Positions 26,236-35,937 of a stretch of 64,000 nt of DNA are shown in pieces; the first letter of the stretch is position 1; each line of letters starts with the position of its first letter. The stretch is from NCBI RefSeq assembly GCF_030418295.1, contig NZ_JAUHQA010000001.1, forward strand, positions 2,108,001-2,172,000. The letters run 5' to 3'. A program made the position numbers and the translations under genes. The notes beneath the pieces were generated by a model. It saw only the letters and a program-made list of their open reading frames with translations, was not told the origin of the DNA and did not search any database. The stretch comes from Demequina muriae (GTDB lineage Bacteria; Actinomycetota; Actinomycetes; Actinomycetales; Demequinaceae).

Positions 26236-27993
26236 ATGCTGACCGTTCGGCTTCTGGGCCGCCCGCGGCTGGAGCGCGAGGGCGTGCCCATTCCAGGCCC
26301 GCGCGGCCACAAGTCCTGGGCTCTCCTCGCGCGGCTGGTGTGTACGCGATATCCGGTGACGCGCCAGACGCTCGTCGACGAACTGTTCACGCAGGCCGAC
26401 GATCCGATGGGCGCGCTGCGGTGGAGTCTCGCCGAGCTGAGGCGGCGGCTCGGCGCACCCGAGGCCTTCCACGGGAACCCGCTCACGGGCGACCTCGGCC
26501 CGGGGATCGAGGTCGATGTGACCGTGGCCGCACGCGGGAGGTTCGCGGGCCCGCCGCCGGAGGGCCGCCTGCTCGAGGGCGTGGAGGTGCGCGACAGCGC
26601 AGCATTCGACACCTGGCTGCTCATTGAGCGCGAGCGAGTTGACGCCAAGATCAGCTCGGGGATCCACGAGGCGACCATCCAAGCGCTGGCGAACGGCGAC
26701 GCGGAGAGGGCAATCGACCTGGCGCGGGCACTGATCTCGCGAGACGAACTTGACGAGGGCCCGCATGTGCTCCTGGTCTCGGCGCTCGCTGCTGCCGGGC
26801 GCTACGAGGCCGCGGCTCAGCAAGCGGAGGCCAGTGCTGCGATGCTGCTTCGCGAGCTCGGGGTGTCGCCCAGTGCGTCCTTGCGCAACGCGGCCCGCCC
26901 ACCGCCCCGTCGGCTGGCCGTGAGTATCTCTCCCCAGGCGACCATCGCGACGATGCGCGCCTCGGGCCTGGCGGCCCTCTCCGCCGGGGTGCCCGATGCG
27001 GGAATCGAGAGATTGCGCGCCGCCGCCGCAGCGGCGGACGAGGCGGGGGATCCTGCAGTGACGTCCGAGTGCCTGCTCGAATTGGGCACCGCACTGGTGC
27101 ATGGGGCTCACTGCAACGATGACGAGGGTGCCGTGGTGCTCGGGAGTGCGCTCGCGGTCGCGCTGGACGCGGGCCACGATGCTGTGGCGTCGCGCGCGCT
27201 CGCCGAGCTCGCCTACGTCGATGTCCTGGCGGGCCGGCGCGTGCCGGCGCGCACTCATCTCGAATCGGCGCGGGAGATCGCCGCGAACGATCGAGGGCTA
27301 CTGGCGACGGTCGCGTCGATCGAAGCCTCGGACCTGCACGACCAGGGACACCTGGGTGCGGCGCTCGAGAGGTTCGAGGAGTCGCTCGCTCATTCCCAGG
27401 CGACCGGCAAGGTGCGCCGAGAGGCGTGGGCGTGGGGTGTGGGTGCCCGCACGCAGTACTGGCTGGGCGACTACGCCGCCGCCGAGCGGTGGTCGCGCCA
27501 GGCCCTGGAACTTGTGGAAGTGGAACGGTGGGCCGCGTTCCGGCCGTGGGTCGAGTCCTGCGTCGCGCACGCGGAGCTCGCCCTGGGCTGCGATCCAGCC
27601 GCCGTGCGGGCTGGTCTCGAGTCGACGTTCGCTCTCGCTCGCGAGCTGAGTGACGCCTGCTACCAGGGTGCCTCTGCCAAGGCGATGGCGCTCGCCTGCG
27701 ACGCTCTCGGGGACCGCGACGGCGCGCGCGCGTGGCTCCGAACGGCGGCCGCGGCCTGCGCGCGCGAGACGGACGCCTATGTCTGGGTGAGGGCAGACGT
27801 GGCCCTCGCTACCGCCGAGCTCGCGCTCACGTGGGGCGATCGCGCTCTGGCCTTGGAGCAGGCGGAGGAGGTGCGCACGATCGCGGTCCGATGCTGCATG
27901 GACGGGATGCTCGCGCGCGCCTCGATGGTGCTCGATCGTGTCGCTCCAGGCCGTGCGCCCGCGTTCAGCGGTGCAGGTGCAGCCCGGCGATGA
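26236..27993 (+). CDS. SARP/BTAD-type transcriptional regulator with TPR region
   Basis: A 585-aa regulator. The N-terminal 90 residues form an OmpR-like winged helix (TVRLLGRPRLEREGVPIPG; KSWALLARLVCTRYPVTRQTLVDELF), a BTAD helical domain follows (about 95-215; VRDSAAFDTWLLIERERVDAKI, ALISRDELDEGPHVLLVSALAAAGRYEAA), and the rest consists of TPR-like helical repeats. SARP proteins without an NB-ARC ATPase usually activate nearby biosynthetic or transport genes; none is obvious apart from the adjacent TetR-ABC exporter. GGGGAGG precedes the ATG. The 3' end overlaps the convergent TetR gene by 29 nt. Confidence 0.8.
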   Translation: MLTVRLLGRPRLEREGVPIPGPRGHKSWALLARLVCTRYPVTRQTLVDELFTQADDPMGALRWSLAELRRRLGAPEAFHGNPLTGDLGPGIEVDVTVAARGRFAGPPPEGRLLEGVEVRDSAAFDTWLLIERERVDAKISSGIHEATIQALANGDAERAIDLARALISRDELDEGPHVLLVSALAAAGRYEAAAQQAEASAAMLLRELGVSPSASLRNAARPPPRRLAVSISPQATIATMRASGLAALSAGVPDAGIERLRAAAAAADEAGDPAVTSECLLELGTALVHGAHCNDDEGAVVLGSALAVALDAGHDAVASRALAELAYVDVLAGRRVPARTHLESAREIAANDRGLLATVASIEASDLHDQGHLGAALERFEESLAHSQATGKVRREAWAWGVGARTQYWLGDYAAAERWSRQALELVEVERWAAFRPWVESCVAHAELALGCDPAAVRAGLESTFALARELSDACYQGASAKAMALACDALGDRDGARAWLRTAAAACARETDAYVWVRADVALATAELALTWGDRALALEQAEEVRTIAVRCCMDGMLARASMVLDRVAPGRAPAFSGAGAARR

Positions 27994-28630
27994 TGCGGTC
28001 CACCACGTGGGCGCCCAGCGCGGACAGCACGTCTGCCGGCTGACGCTGGAGCGGTCCACGCGTGGCGATGTCCGCGAAGCCGTGAACCGCGGACCAGCAG
28101 GGCCACTCGGCGTGCTCGCGTTCGGAGGGGGAGAGCGCGCCCGCCTCCACCATGCCGTCCAGGGCGTCCAGCAGCAGCTGGAACGGCGGCGGCACCTGAG
28201 CATCGACGGTGACACCCGGCTCACCGCTCGCGTTCGGGTCGAACGTGAGGAGCGCGAGCTCGAACCACCCCGGCTCGGCGATCGCGAAGTGGATGTAGCC
28301 CAGGCCCACGCCGCGCAGCCGGGCGATCGCACGATCCTCAACCCGCGCATCGGCCGCTGGCTGTGCCGCGTCGACCTCAGCGAGCAACGCCGCCGTCTGC
28401 TCGCGCATAGCCGCCGCAAGGCGATCCTGCGCGACGAGCGCGGCCGCGACCGTGAGCGCTCGGAAGTCCTCGAAGTGGCGATACGCCGCGTTGGGGGCGA
28501 CTCCCACGTGTCGGGTGACGGCGCGCAGTGACAGGTGCTGGGGGCCGCCGTCCCGCGCGACCTCCAGCACGGCGTCGATAAGCGCGGGGCGCAGGTCACC
28601 GTGATGGTACGTCTCTTCCTTCGTCGCCAT
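27965..28630 (-). CDS. TetR-family transcriptional regulator
   Basis: A 221-aa TetR repressor. The HTH is at about residues 9-55 ([42 protein letters not shown]). The C-terminal domain matches TetR_C_33/WHG-like ligand domains ([22 protein letters not shown]). It is divergent from the ABC exporter genes and probably represses them. ATG 28630 lies 7 nt after TAAGGT on the minus strand, so it is likely leaderless. One dispersed-motif copy (28346) encodes PAADAR. Confidence 0.88.
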   Translation of the reverse strand: MATKEETYHHGDLRPALIDAVLEVARDGGPQHLSLRAVTRHVGVAPNAAYRHFEDFRALTVAAALVAQDRLAAAMREQTAALLAEVDAAQPAADARVEDRAIARLRGVGLGYIHFAIAEPGWFELALLTFDPNASGEPGVTVDAQVPPPFQLLLDALDGMVEAGALSPSEREHAEWPCWSAVHGFADIATRGPLQRQPADVLSALGAHVVDRIIAGLHLHR

Positions 28631-28637
28631 CTGTTGC

Positions 28638-28698
28638 ACCTTAAGGGATCGGTGTGTACCGTGTTTCAGGTCCGATGTGGACACTGTGAACATAGTAC
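28638..28698. promoter_or_regulatory. TetR/ABC intergenic control region
   Basis: The minus-strand -10 box TAAGGT (complement of 28638-28643) serves tetR. GTACCGTGTT (28656-28665) and AACATAGTAC (28689-28698) form an inverted repeat matching at 8 of 10 positions, centred near 28677, between the two divergent genes. This is a likely TetR operator controlling the exporter. Confidence 0.5.
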
Positions 28699-28747
28699 CG
28701 GTCCGACCGCTGAATGCCCGAACCGGACCCACCCCGGGGGATTCCTG

Positions 28748-29719
28748 ATGACTGACCTTGCCATCGAGACCGCTGGTCTCACCAAGACGTACGGCGACCT
28801 GCGCGCCGTCGACGGCATCGACCTCGCCATCTCGCGCGGCGGCGTCCACGGCTTCCTGGGGCCCAACGGCGCCGGCAAGACCACCGCGATCCGCATGCTC
28901 GCCACGCTCATCCGCCCCGACGCCGGCCACGCCCGCGTGCTCGGGCACGACATCGTGCACGACGCGGACGAGGTGCGCAGCCTCGTGGGCCTCACCGGCC
29001 AGTTCGCCTCCGTGGACGAGGACCTCTCCGGCATGGAGAACCTGCGCCTCATCGCACGCCTCTACGGTTACCGCGGTGCCGCCGCCGTGCGCCGCGCCAA
29101 TGAGCTGCTCGAGGCGTTCAGCCTGGCCGATGCGGCAGGCAAGCAGGTGAAGAACTACAGCGGAGGCATGCGTCGCCGCATCGACATCGCGGCCTCCATC
29201 ATCGTCAGCCCCGAACTGCTGTTCCTCGACGAGCCCACCACCGGCCTGGACCCGCGCGCGCGCAACGAGGTGTGGGACATCATCCGCGCCCTCGTCGACT
29301 ACGGCACCACCGTGATGCTCACCACGCAGTATTTGGACGAGGCGGACCAGCTCGCGGACCGCATCAGCGTGATCGACACCGGCAGGATCATCGCCGAGGG
29401 AAGCGCCACGGAGCTCAAGGCGTCCGTGGGCGCCGGGTCGCTGCACGTGCGCGTGATGCACCGGGACGACCGCGACGCGGCCCACGAGGTCCTGGTCCGC
29501 GAGCTCGGCGTCGACGTGATCCGCGAACCCGACCCCCAGGCGCTCAGCGCGTCCGTCGAGGATCGCGCCCGTGCCACCCGTGCTCTCGGCGCGCTCGAGG
29601 GCGCGGGCATCGACGTCGCCCAGTTCTCCCTGGGCCAGCCCAGTCTCGACGAGGTGTTCCTCGCGCTGACCGGCCATCCCGCAGAAGAAGCTCCATCATC
29701 ACAGGAGGAGGCGGCATGA
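28748..29719 (+). CDS. ABC transporter ATP-binding protein (DrrA-like)
   Basis: A 323-aa ATPase of the DrrA/NodI exporter class. Walker [10 protein letters not shown] is at residues 38-46, the Q-loop [13 protein letters not shown] near 85, the signature [12 protein letters not shown] near 138, and Walker B with D-loop [15 protein letters not shown] near 158-172. The roughly 90-residue C-terminal extension ending [15 protein letters not shown] is typical of the daunorubicin-resistance family. The stop overlaps the permease start (ATGA). Probably exports a drug or lipid under TetR control. Confidence 0.93.
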   Translation: MTDLAIETAGLTKTYGDLRAVDGIDLAISRGGVHGFLGPNGAGKTTAIRMLATLIRPDAGHARVLGHDIVHDADEVRSLVGLTGQFASVDEDLSGMENLRLIARLYGYRGAAAVRRANELLEAFSLADAAGKQVKNYSGGMRRRIDIAASIIVSPELLFLDEPTTGLDPRARNEVWDIIRALVDYGTTVMLTTQYLDEADQLADRISVIDTGRIIAEGSATELKASVGAGSLHVRVMHRDDRDAAHEVLVRELGVDVIREPDPQALSASVEDRARATRALGALEGAGIDVAQFSLGQPSLDEVFLALTGHPAEEAPSSQEEAA

Positions 29720-30567
29720 GCGCCACCGAGACCACCGCATCGGCCACGGCCACCGGCCAGCAGCCGCACGCGATCGCATCGGCCCTCGCGAGGGGCGAGC
29801 GCCCCGCGCGCCCGAACGCCCTGTCGACGTCCGTGACGTTCGGCTGGCGCGCCCTGCTCAAGATCAAGCACGTGCCCGAGCAGCTGTTCGACGTCACGCT
29901 GTTCCCGGTGATGATGACGCTGATCTTCACGTACCTGTTTGGCGGCGCCATCGCCGGCTCGACCCAGGACTACATCGCGTACCTCGCGCCCGGGATCCTG
30001 GTGCAGTCCGTGCTGTTCATCACCATGTACACCGGCGCGACGCTGCGCGAGGACATCGACAGGGGAGTGTTCGACCGCTTCCGGTCGCTGCCCATCTGGC
30101 GCCCGTCGGCGCTGGTGGGCATGCTGCTGGGCGACGCGGTGCGCTACTCGATCGCCGCGCTGGTCACGGGTGTGGTCTGCCTGATCATCGGATGGCGGCC
30201 GGGCGGTGGGCTCACCGGCGTGGTGCTGGGCGTCCTCACGCTGCTGGTGTTCGCGTTCGGCCTCACCTGGGTGTGGACGTTCCTCGCCCTGCTCATGCGC
30301 TCGCAGCGCGCCGTCATGGGCACCGCGATGATGATCCTGATGCCGCTGGTGTTCGGGTCCAACATCTTCGCGGACCCGTCCACGATGCCCGGCTGGCTGC
30401 AGGGCTGGATCAGCGTGAACCCGGTGGCGCACCTGGTCGATGCCGTCCGTGCCCTCATGGACGGGGCGTCCGCGGGCGGCGAGATGGTGTGGGTGATCGG
30501 CTGGTCCGCGGCGCTCGTGGCCGTGTTCGGGTCGCTCACGATGTGGAAGTACCGCGATCCCCGATAA
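29716..30567 (+). CDS. ABC-2 type exporter permease (DrrB-like)
   Basis: A 283-aa ABC-2 permease with a 35-residue cytoplasmic N-terminus and six hydrophobic segments (about residues 60-80, 88-110, 140-165, 170-195, 200-225 and 255-275). The motif [23 protein letters not shown] in the first cytoplasmic loop is typical of DrrB proteins. ATG 29716 overlaps the ATPase stop. It pairs with the upstream ATPase in an exporter. Two copies of the dispersed 10-mer lie in the N-terminal region (29736, 29775), encoding Ala-Ser-Ala both times. Confidence 0.92.
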   Translation: MSATETTASATATGQQPHAIASALARGERPARPNALSTSVTFGWRALLKIKHVPEQLFDVTLFPVMMTLIFTYLFGGAIAGSTQDYIAYLAPGILVQSVLFITMYTGATLREDIDRGVFDRFRSLPIWRPSALVGMLLGDAVRYSIAALVTGVVCLIIGWRPGGGLTGVVLGVLTLLVFAFGLTWVWTFLALLMRSQRAVMGTAMMILMPLVFGSNIFADPSTMPGWLQGWISVNPVAHLVDAVRALMDGASAGGEMVWVIGWSAALVAVFGSLTMWKYRDPR

Positions 30568-30601
30568 CCCGACCCCCGTCCCGCTCGACCCACCGCCGGT
30601 C

Positions 30602-31243
30602 GTGCTGCGGTACCCGTTGGCAGGGCGGTTCCGCGCGCGGAACAGTCCAGCACGGCGCGTGCCGAGTCACGGGACTCATCTGATGGGCACCACGTTCGCG
30701 ATCGACCTGATCCCTGTGGACACTCGCGGACGGTCCGCGCCCTGGAGCTGGCGTGCGGCGCTGTCGACGGAGCCGCCACAGGGGTTCGTGGGCTTCGGGG
30801 CGACCGTCTTCGCGCCCGCGGCGGGAACGGTCGTCATCGCGCAGGACGGCGAGGCGGATCACGTGGCGCGCCGGTCACAGATCGCTCTGCTGCCGTACAT
30901 GGTCGGTCAAGCCGGCCGTGTGAGGCGCGGTCCGGGCGCTATCGCAGGCAACCACGTGGTGATAGCGCTGCACGAGAGGGGGCCGTTCGTGCTCGTGGCG
31001 CACCTTCGAGAAGGCTCGGTCCGGGTCGCCGTGGGGGATCACATCGAGGCCGGCCAACCCATCGGTCAATGCGGGAACTCCGGCAACAGCACCCAGCCGC
31101 ACGTGCACGTGCAGGTCACGGACTCGGTCGAGTGGTCTCGAGCGCGGGGGATCCCCCTCGCGTTCAGCACTCCCCGCGGTGTCGAGCTCCCGGCCGAGTC
31201 GCAGATCGTGCTGGCGGCGCGTCCGGAACCTGGTCCGGGCTGA
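30602..31243 (+). CDS. M23-family peptidase-like protein
   Basis: A 213-aa cytoplasmic-looking protein with an M23 (LytM-like) fold. The zinc ligands are present: His near residue 26 and Asp35 (SHGTHLMGTTFAID), and H167/H169 in QPHVHVQV, together with APAAGTVV and GQCGNSGNSTQPH. No signal peptide is visible, although M23 enzymes usually act on the cell wall; the N-terminus RYPLAGRFRARNSPARRVPS matches intracellular actinobacterial homologues. The start is GTG 30602, without a clear ribosome binding site, 34 nt after the permease gene. Confidence 0.75.
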   Translation: MLRYPLAGRFRARNSPARRVPSHGTHLMGTTFAIDLIPVDTRGRSAPWSWRAALSTEPPQGFVGFGATVFAPAAGTVVIAQDGEADHVARRSQIALLPYMVGQAGRVRRGPGAIAGNHVVIALHERGPFVLVAHLREGSVRVAVGDHIEAGQPIGQCGNSGNSTQPHVHVQVTDSVEWSRARGIPLAFSTPRGVELPAESQIVLAARPEPGPG

Positions 31244-31306
31244 GAGTCCCGTTCGAGAGTCGCAGATGTGTATCGACCACCCCGCTGAGTGCGGGAAAAT
31301 GAACCA

Positions 31307-31744
31307 GTGACACCCAGCACTGACCTCGAATCCCGCACCTACTTCTCCACCCTCGATGGCGCCCTCGCGGACTTCGAACTGCCCCTCGGGGCCGTCGACA
31401 AGGCCCGCGCCGCCGTGCGCGCGCTCGACTTCGAGCACGTGTTCATCCCGAGCTCCCGCGACCACGTCGCGCTCGAGCGCGCCGGGCAGACCACCCCCGT
31501 CGCGTACATCACGCGGACCTTCGTCGCGATCCACCCGCCGGACGGCGTACGCGACTGGGTGCAGATCGCCGAACCGGAGAGCGTCCCGCCGGCACCGGCC
31601 GATGCGGGGGCTCGGTCAGGCATCCGGCGCGCCTCGCCCCGGCGCAGGGCCGCAGCGGAGCCCGCGCGCGCTCAGGCGGTCGCGACGTGCCCGTCCTGCT
31701 ACACCAACTTGCCGTCGACGGGCGTGTGCGACTGGTGCGGCTGA
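31307..31744 (+). CDS. hypothetical protein with C-terminal zinc ribbon
   Basis: A 145-aa protein. Residues 1-85 form an unrecognised alpha/beta domain, then an Arg/Ala-rich linker leads to a C-terminal CPSCYTNLPSTGVCDWC zinc ribbon (two CxxC pairs). Zinc ribbons of this kind usually bind nucleic acid or protein partners. Either GTG 31307 or GTG 31289 could be the start; the shorter one is preferred because the leading MRENEP segment is unlike the rest. One GGCCGATGCG copy is in the linker (31597). Confidence 0.55.
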   Translation: MTPSTDLESRTYFSTLDGALADFELPLGAVDKARAAVRALDFEHVFIPSSRDHVALERAGQTTPVAYITRTFVAIHPPDGVRDWVQIAEPESVPPAPADAGARSGIRRASPRRRAAAEPARAQAVATCPSCYTNLPSTGVCDWCG

Positions 31745-31788
31745 GCCGCTGATCCTCTAGTCCGCTGAGCCGCTAGTCCACTGAGCAA

Positions 31789-32172
31789 CTAATCAACCAC
31801 GGCGATCGCGTCGATCTCGACCAGTGCCTCCGGGCGACCGAAGCCGGCGACGATCACCACCGTGATCGGAACCGCGTGCGACCCCCACACCTCTTGTGAG
31901 GCGGCGAACGCCTCCTGCACGTCGGTGTCGGCGTGGAGATAGATGGTCAGCTTGACCACATCGTCCTGCGACGCGCCCGCCTCGGCGAGCACGGTGAGGA
32001 CGTTGCGCAGCGCGACCTCGGTCTGGGTGACGAGGTCGCCGGTGATCACGCTGTCGGCGTCGGCGCCGTTCTGGCCGCCCACGTAGACCGTGCGGGAACC
32101 CGTGGCGACCGCGCCCTGCGAGAACGCGGGGGAGCGATGCATCGACTCGGGGTTGAGGTGCGTGACTGCCAT
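31789..32172 (-). CDS. RidA-family protein (enamine/imine deaminase)
   Basis: A 127-aa RidA/YjgF/UK114 protein. SPAFSQGAVATGSRTVYVGGQNG, the TEVALRNVLTVLAEAGASQDDVVKLTIYL helix-strand, and the C-terminal RPEALVEIDAIAVV match the trimeric enamine deaminase fold. RidA removes reactive 2-aminoacrylate that damages PLP enzymes, IlvE included, which fits its divergent position beside ilvE2. The canonical C-terminal ligand arginine is in FGRPEALVEID. GGGAGG precedes ATG 32172. Confidence 0.88.
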   Translation of the reverse strand: MAVTHLNPESMHRSPAFSQGAVATGSRTVYVGGQNGADADSVITGDLVTQTEVALRNVLTVLAEAGASQDDVVKLTIYLHADTDVQEAFAASQEVWGSHAVPITVVIVAGFGRPEALVEIDAIAVVD

Positions 32173-32277
32173 GACTGCCTCCCGTCCGCGGGCGCGGTCG
32201 GCCCGCTCCTTTGACGGTAGCGCGGGAGAGGGCCCGATGCGCGGCGAGGCGGGCGCGTCGCCTTCACCAAGCGCGGT

Positions 32278-32283
32278 TAAAGT
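32278..32283 (+). promoter_or_regulatory. -10 box of the second ilvE (leaderless)
   Basis: TAAAGT is followed by 6 nt and ATG 32290. No ribosome binding site is seen, so translation from a leaderless mRNA is likely. Confidence 0.6.
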
Positions 32284-32289
32284 GACGGC

Positions 32290-33396
32290 ATGAGCGACTC
32301 GACGACTGGCACCGCACCCACCTTCGCCGTGACGCAGAACCCCGCGCCCGCATCGGCCGCGGAGCGTGCTCACCGCATGGACTCCCAGCCTTTCGGCACG
32401 GTGTTCACCGACCACCTCGCGAAGGCGACGTGGACGGCGGAGCAGGGGTGGCACGACCACCGCATCGAGCCGTTCGGCGACCTCGTGCTGCACCCCGGCG
32501 CGACGGTACTGCACTACGGCCAGCAGGTGTTCGAGGGTCTCAAGGCGTACCGATGGGCGGACGGGTCGATCCACCTGTTCCGGCCCGAGGCCAACGCGGC
32601 GCGTCTCGCCACCTCGGCCCACCGCATGGCGCTCGCCCCGCTGCCCGAGGCCGACTTCATGGCTTCCGTCGAGGCGCTGCTCACGGTGGACGAGCAGTGG
32701 GTGCCGTCCGCGGACGAAACCAGCCTCTACCTGCGCCCCATGCTGATCGGCACTGAGCCCTGCCTGGGCGTGCGGCCGTCGCGGACTGTGGAGTACGTGC
32801 TGCTCGCGTCTCCCGTGGGCGCGTACTTCCCTAATGGCGTGAAGCCCGTGTCGATCTGGGTCGCGCAGGGGTATCACCGTGCGGGCAACGGTGGCACCGG
32901 TCAGGCCAAGACGGCCGGCAACTACGCCGCGTCGCTGCTCCCGCAGCAGCAGGCCACCGACCACGGCTGCGACCAGGTGCTGTTCCTCGACGCCGCGCGC
33001 GACACCTACGTCGAGGAGCTGGGCGGCATGAACGTGTTCGCCGTGCGCCGAGACGGCACCATCTGGACCCCGCGCGTGACCGGCACCATCCTCGAGGGCG
33101 TGACGCGCTCGTCGGTGATCGAGCTGCTGCGCGCCGAGGGCCGCGAGGTGGTCGAGCGGGACATCTCGATCACCGAGCTGCGGGACGGCATCGCCGACGG
33201 TGCGATCCAAGAGGCGTTCGCGTGCGGCACGGCCGCCGTGGTGACGCCGATTGCCCGCCTGGTGTCGCCCGACCACGACGTGGTCGTGGGGGACGGCGGC
33301 CCCGGCACCGTGACGATGGCGCTGCGCCAGCGGCTCACGGACATCCAGTACGGGCGCGCCGACGACGTGATGGGCTGGATGCGTCGCGTCGGTTGA
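32290..33396 (+). CDS. branched-chain aminotransferase, second copy
   Basis: A 368-aa class IV aminotransferase, closely similar along its whole length to IlvE at 7318-8451 (shared blocks include VLHYGQQVFEGLKAYRWADG, VKPVSIWVAQG, GNYAASLLPQQQA, VEELGGMNVF, RQRLTDIQYGRADD). The PLP lysine is about residue 207 (GQAKTAGNYAAS). It is probably a branched-chain aminotransferase with different specificity or regulation; one of the two could favour other 2-oxo acids. Unlike ilvE it is outside the attenuated operon and has its own leaderless promoter. Confidence 0.88.
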   Translation: MSDSTTGTAPTFAVTQNPAPASAAERAHRMDSQPFGTVFTDHLAKATWTAEQGWHDHRIEPFGDLVLHPGATVLHYGQQVFEGLKAYRWADGSIHLFRPEANAARLATSAHRMALAPLPEADFMASVEALLTVDEQWVPSADETSLYLRPMLIGTEPCLGVRPSRTVEYVLLASPVGAYFPNGVKPVSIWVAQGYHRAGNGGTGQAKTAGNYAASLLPQQQATDHGCDQVLFLDAARDTYVEELGGMNVFAVRRDGTIWTPRVTGTILEGVTRSSVIELLRAEGREVVERDISITELRDGIADGAIQEAFACGTAAVVTPIARLVSPDHDVVVGDGGPGTVTMALRQRLTDIQYGRADDVMGWMRRVG

Positions 33397-33409
33397 GAGA
33401 CCGGCACGG

Positions 33410-33437
33410 TTGACTTGCCTGGTCAGTCCGCTAGCAT
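33410..33437 (+). promoter_or_regulatory. promoter of the surface-protein gene
   Basis: TTGACT (33410-33415), a 16-nt spacer and TAGCAT (33432-33437) form a vegetative-type promoter. The transcript has a leader of about 40 nt that includes the ribosome binding site GAGGGG before ATG 33483, in contrast to the many leaderless genes here. Confidence 0.65.
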
Positions 33438-33482
33438 CGGGCGCGAACCGACCGGACCCGCGGTCGGAGTCTGAGGGGACAC

Positions 33483-35897
33483 ATGAGTAACGTTGCTGCC
33501 CGCCGCCGTCTCACGGCCGCACTCGCGACCATCGCACTCGCCGCCGTGGCGTTCGTCGGAGGCGCCGCGTCTCCCGTGAGCGCAGCAGAGGTGGGCTTCA
33601 GCGTCGATGACTTCGCGGGCAACGCGATGGGCACGCGGGAACTCGTGCCAGGCAACAACACCTGCTCCCCGTCGGGCAACAACCAGCTCACCGTGGGCGG
33701 CGGCACCATGACGGTCGACGTGCGAGTGCCCGATACGATCGGCTGCCAGTTCGGCTCCGCTCAGGTGCGGTGGACGGCGCCCACCGCCGTCGACATCACG
33801 CAGGGCGGCGCGGACCGGATCATCCTCAACTACCGAGACGTGCAGTCGGGATCAGGCAACGGCGTCGTCTTCGCACTCAGGGTCGAGGACGTTGACGGCA
33901 ATGTCGCGAGCGTGGGCGGCCTCCAGCGCAACGTCGGCTCGGCAGGGGACTTCCTGACCATCCGCTACGCGCCCGCCTATGACGGCGATGTCTCCTACCT
34001 GTCGAACGCGGACGGCATCGACAAGACCCGCGTCACGTCGATCACCCTGACGGTGGCCGCGACCAGCAACAACGAGAACGTGGCGGTGACCTTCGACGGC
34101 ATCGGCACCAACGTGGGCGAGCCCACGTACGAGATGCCGTCGATCCTCGCGGACGAGGCCTACGGGTTCCCGGCCTCGCAGACGACCACGCGCACGTTCG
34201 ACGTGACGGGCTTCCCCGCGCCCGACGTCAGCGTCACGAACACCCCGGCCTGGATGACGGCCACCACCAGCAAGGGCACCGACACGACCACCGTCACGCT
34301 CACGGGCAACCCGGGCACCACCTACGGTGAGGCGACCATCAACGTCCACGCGGACGTGGCGAACAGCCTGACTGCGGACCGAGACGTGCGGATCGTCACC
34401 GCGTCGCCGGTCGACGTCACCTATACGGCCACCACCACCATCGTCGACCAGCCCGGCCCCGTGGTGCTCGGCACCGCCACGGCGATTCCGGACGTGAGCG
34501 TGCTCGGCACGCCCGCCGGGCTCCCCGCCGGCACCGCGCTTGCGATGGACGGCGACGACGTGGTGCTCACGGGTACGCCCACCGAGTCAGGGACGTTCGA
34601 CATCGACGCAGAGGTGGGCAACGAGTGGGAGCAGGCCGCCTTCGCGCGCTCGCTCGAGGTTCATGCGCCTGCGGCTCTCAGTCCCGTGGACGACGTGGAT
34701 CTGCTGCGCGGGGAAGAGATCGACCCCATCGTGCTCGAGGCCGTGGGCTACCCCGCGCCCGAGTACTCCAGCACGGCCCTGCCGGACGGACTGGCGCTGT
34801 CGGCCACGGGAACCATCACCGGCACCCCCACGGCCGTCGGCACCACGTCGGTCACGGTGACCGCGGCCAACGACTCCGGCACCTCTCAGCAGACCTTCGA
34901 CGTCGCCGTGGGGGACGCTCCCGTGGTGACGCTGCCCGATGCCATCGACGCCTACGTGGGCGCGAGCTTCGACCTGACCGTCGTGGTGGACTCGTCGTCA
35001 CCGGCCACCGTGGTCGCGAGTGGGCTTCCGACCGGGCTCTCCGTCGACTCCTCGGGACCTGCCGCACGCATCGTCGGCACGCCCACGCTTGCTGACGGCA
35101 CCGACGAGGAGCAGGGGACCGCCCAGGTCACCGTGACCAACGAGTTCGGCGCCACGGTGCACCCCATCGACTGGACGGTGCTCCGGCCCCAGACGCCGGT
35201 CATCGAGGTTGCCGACGAGGCGCGCCTGACGCTCGGCGACGCCCTTGACCTCCCGGTGACCGTCACGAGCGTGCCCTCGGCCACCGTCTCGGCGACCGGC
35301 CTGCCCGCCGGAGTGGAGTGGGTGCCCGACGCCGACGGTGGTCGCCTCGTGGGCGCCCCCGAGGCCGCCGGAACTTCCACGGTGACCATCGCCGCGGACA
35401 ACGGCCTGCTCGCACCCGTCACCGCGACGGTCTCCCTGGTGGTCGACCTTCCCGAGATCATCGTGGACTCCTCTGCGGCCACGGTGACCGCCGGCGACGC
35501 GATCACGGTCTCCGCGAGCGGGTTCCAGCCCGGGGAGTCGGTCGAGGTGTGGCTGAACTCGGACCCGATCCTGCTGGCGTCCACGACCGCCGGATCCGCC
35601 GGTGCGGTGACGCTCACGGTCGCCATTCCCGCCGACGTCCCCGCAGGCGAGCACACGCTCGTGGTGCAGGGCGCATCGGGCGCTGCGGGCGAGGCGCCGC
35701 TGACCGTGCTCGCCGCCGCCGAGCCTGCCGGCCCTGACGGCGATGGCGACGGCGATGGCGACGGTGCGGGTGCGGGGGAGAGCACGGACGGCGCGCTGTC
35801 CTCCACGGGTGCCGAGCCGTTCACGCTGCTGGCCGCGGCCGTGCTCGCCCTGGCGACGGGTGGGATGATGCTCGTGGCGCGTCGCCGCATCGGCTGA
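33483..35897 (+). CDS. cell-wall-anchored protein with Ig-like repeats
   Basis: An 804-aa exported surface protein. A signal peptide occupies residues 1-36 (RRRLTAALATIALAAVAFVGG, cleavage near SAAEVG). Residues 36-215 form a beta-rich domain with Cys pairs. From about 220 to 620 there are four or five putative Ig-like (He_PIG/cadherin-like) repeats with recurring GLPAG and GTPT turns, then a 635-705 domain (GFQPGESVEVWLNSD). A GDGDGDG linker, the sorting signal LSSTGAEP, a TM helix and RRR complete the C-terminus, indicating sortase attachment. Probably adhesive or polysaccharide-binding. A GH9 gene follows 40 nt downstream. Confidence 0.85.
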   Translation: MSNVAARRRLTAALATIALAAVAFVGGAASPVSAAEVGFSVDDFAGNAMGTRELVPGNNTCSPSGNNQLTVGGGTMTVDVRVPDTIGCQFGSAQVRWTAPTAVDITQGGADRIILNYRDVQSGSGNGVVFALRVEDVDGNVASVGGLQRNVGSAGDFLTIRYAPAYDGDVSYLSNADGIDKTRVTSITLTVAATSNNENVAVTFDGIGTNVGEPTYEMPSILADEAYGFPASQTTTRTFDVTGFPAPDVSVTNTPAWMTATTSKGTDTTTVTLTGNPGTTYGEATINVHADVANSLTADRDVRIVTASPVDVTYTATTTIVDQPGPVVLGTATAIPDVSVLGTPAGLPAGTALAMDGDDVVLTGTPTESGTFDIDAEVGNEWEQAAFARSLEVHAPAALSPVDDVDLLRGEEIDPIVLEAVGYPAPEYSSTALPDGLALSATGTITGTPTAVGTTSVTVTAANDSGTSQQTFDVAVGDAPVVTLPDAIDAYVGASFDLTVVVDSSSPATVVASGLPTGLSVDSSGPAARIVGTPTLADGTDEEQGTAQVTVTNEFGATVHPIDWTVLRPQTPVIEVADEARLTLGDALDLPVTVTSVPSATVSATGLPAGVEWVPDADGGRLVGAPEAAGTSTVTIAADNGLLAPVTATVSLVVDLPEIIVDSSAATVTAGDAITVSASGFQPGESVEVWLNSDPILLASTTAGSAGAVTLTVAIPADVPAGEHTLVVQGASGAAGEAPLTVLAAAEPAGPDGDGDGDGDGAGAGESTDGALSSTGAEPFTLLAAAVLALATGGMMLVARRRIG

Positions 35898-35937
35898 CGC
35901 CTCGAACCGCACCCTGCCGACGGATTGGACCTGACCC

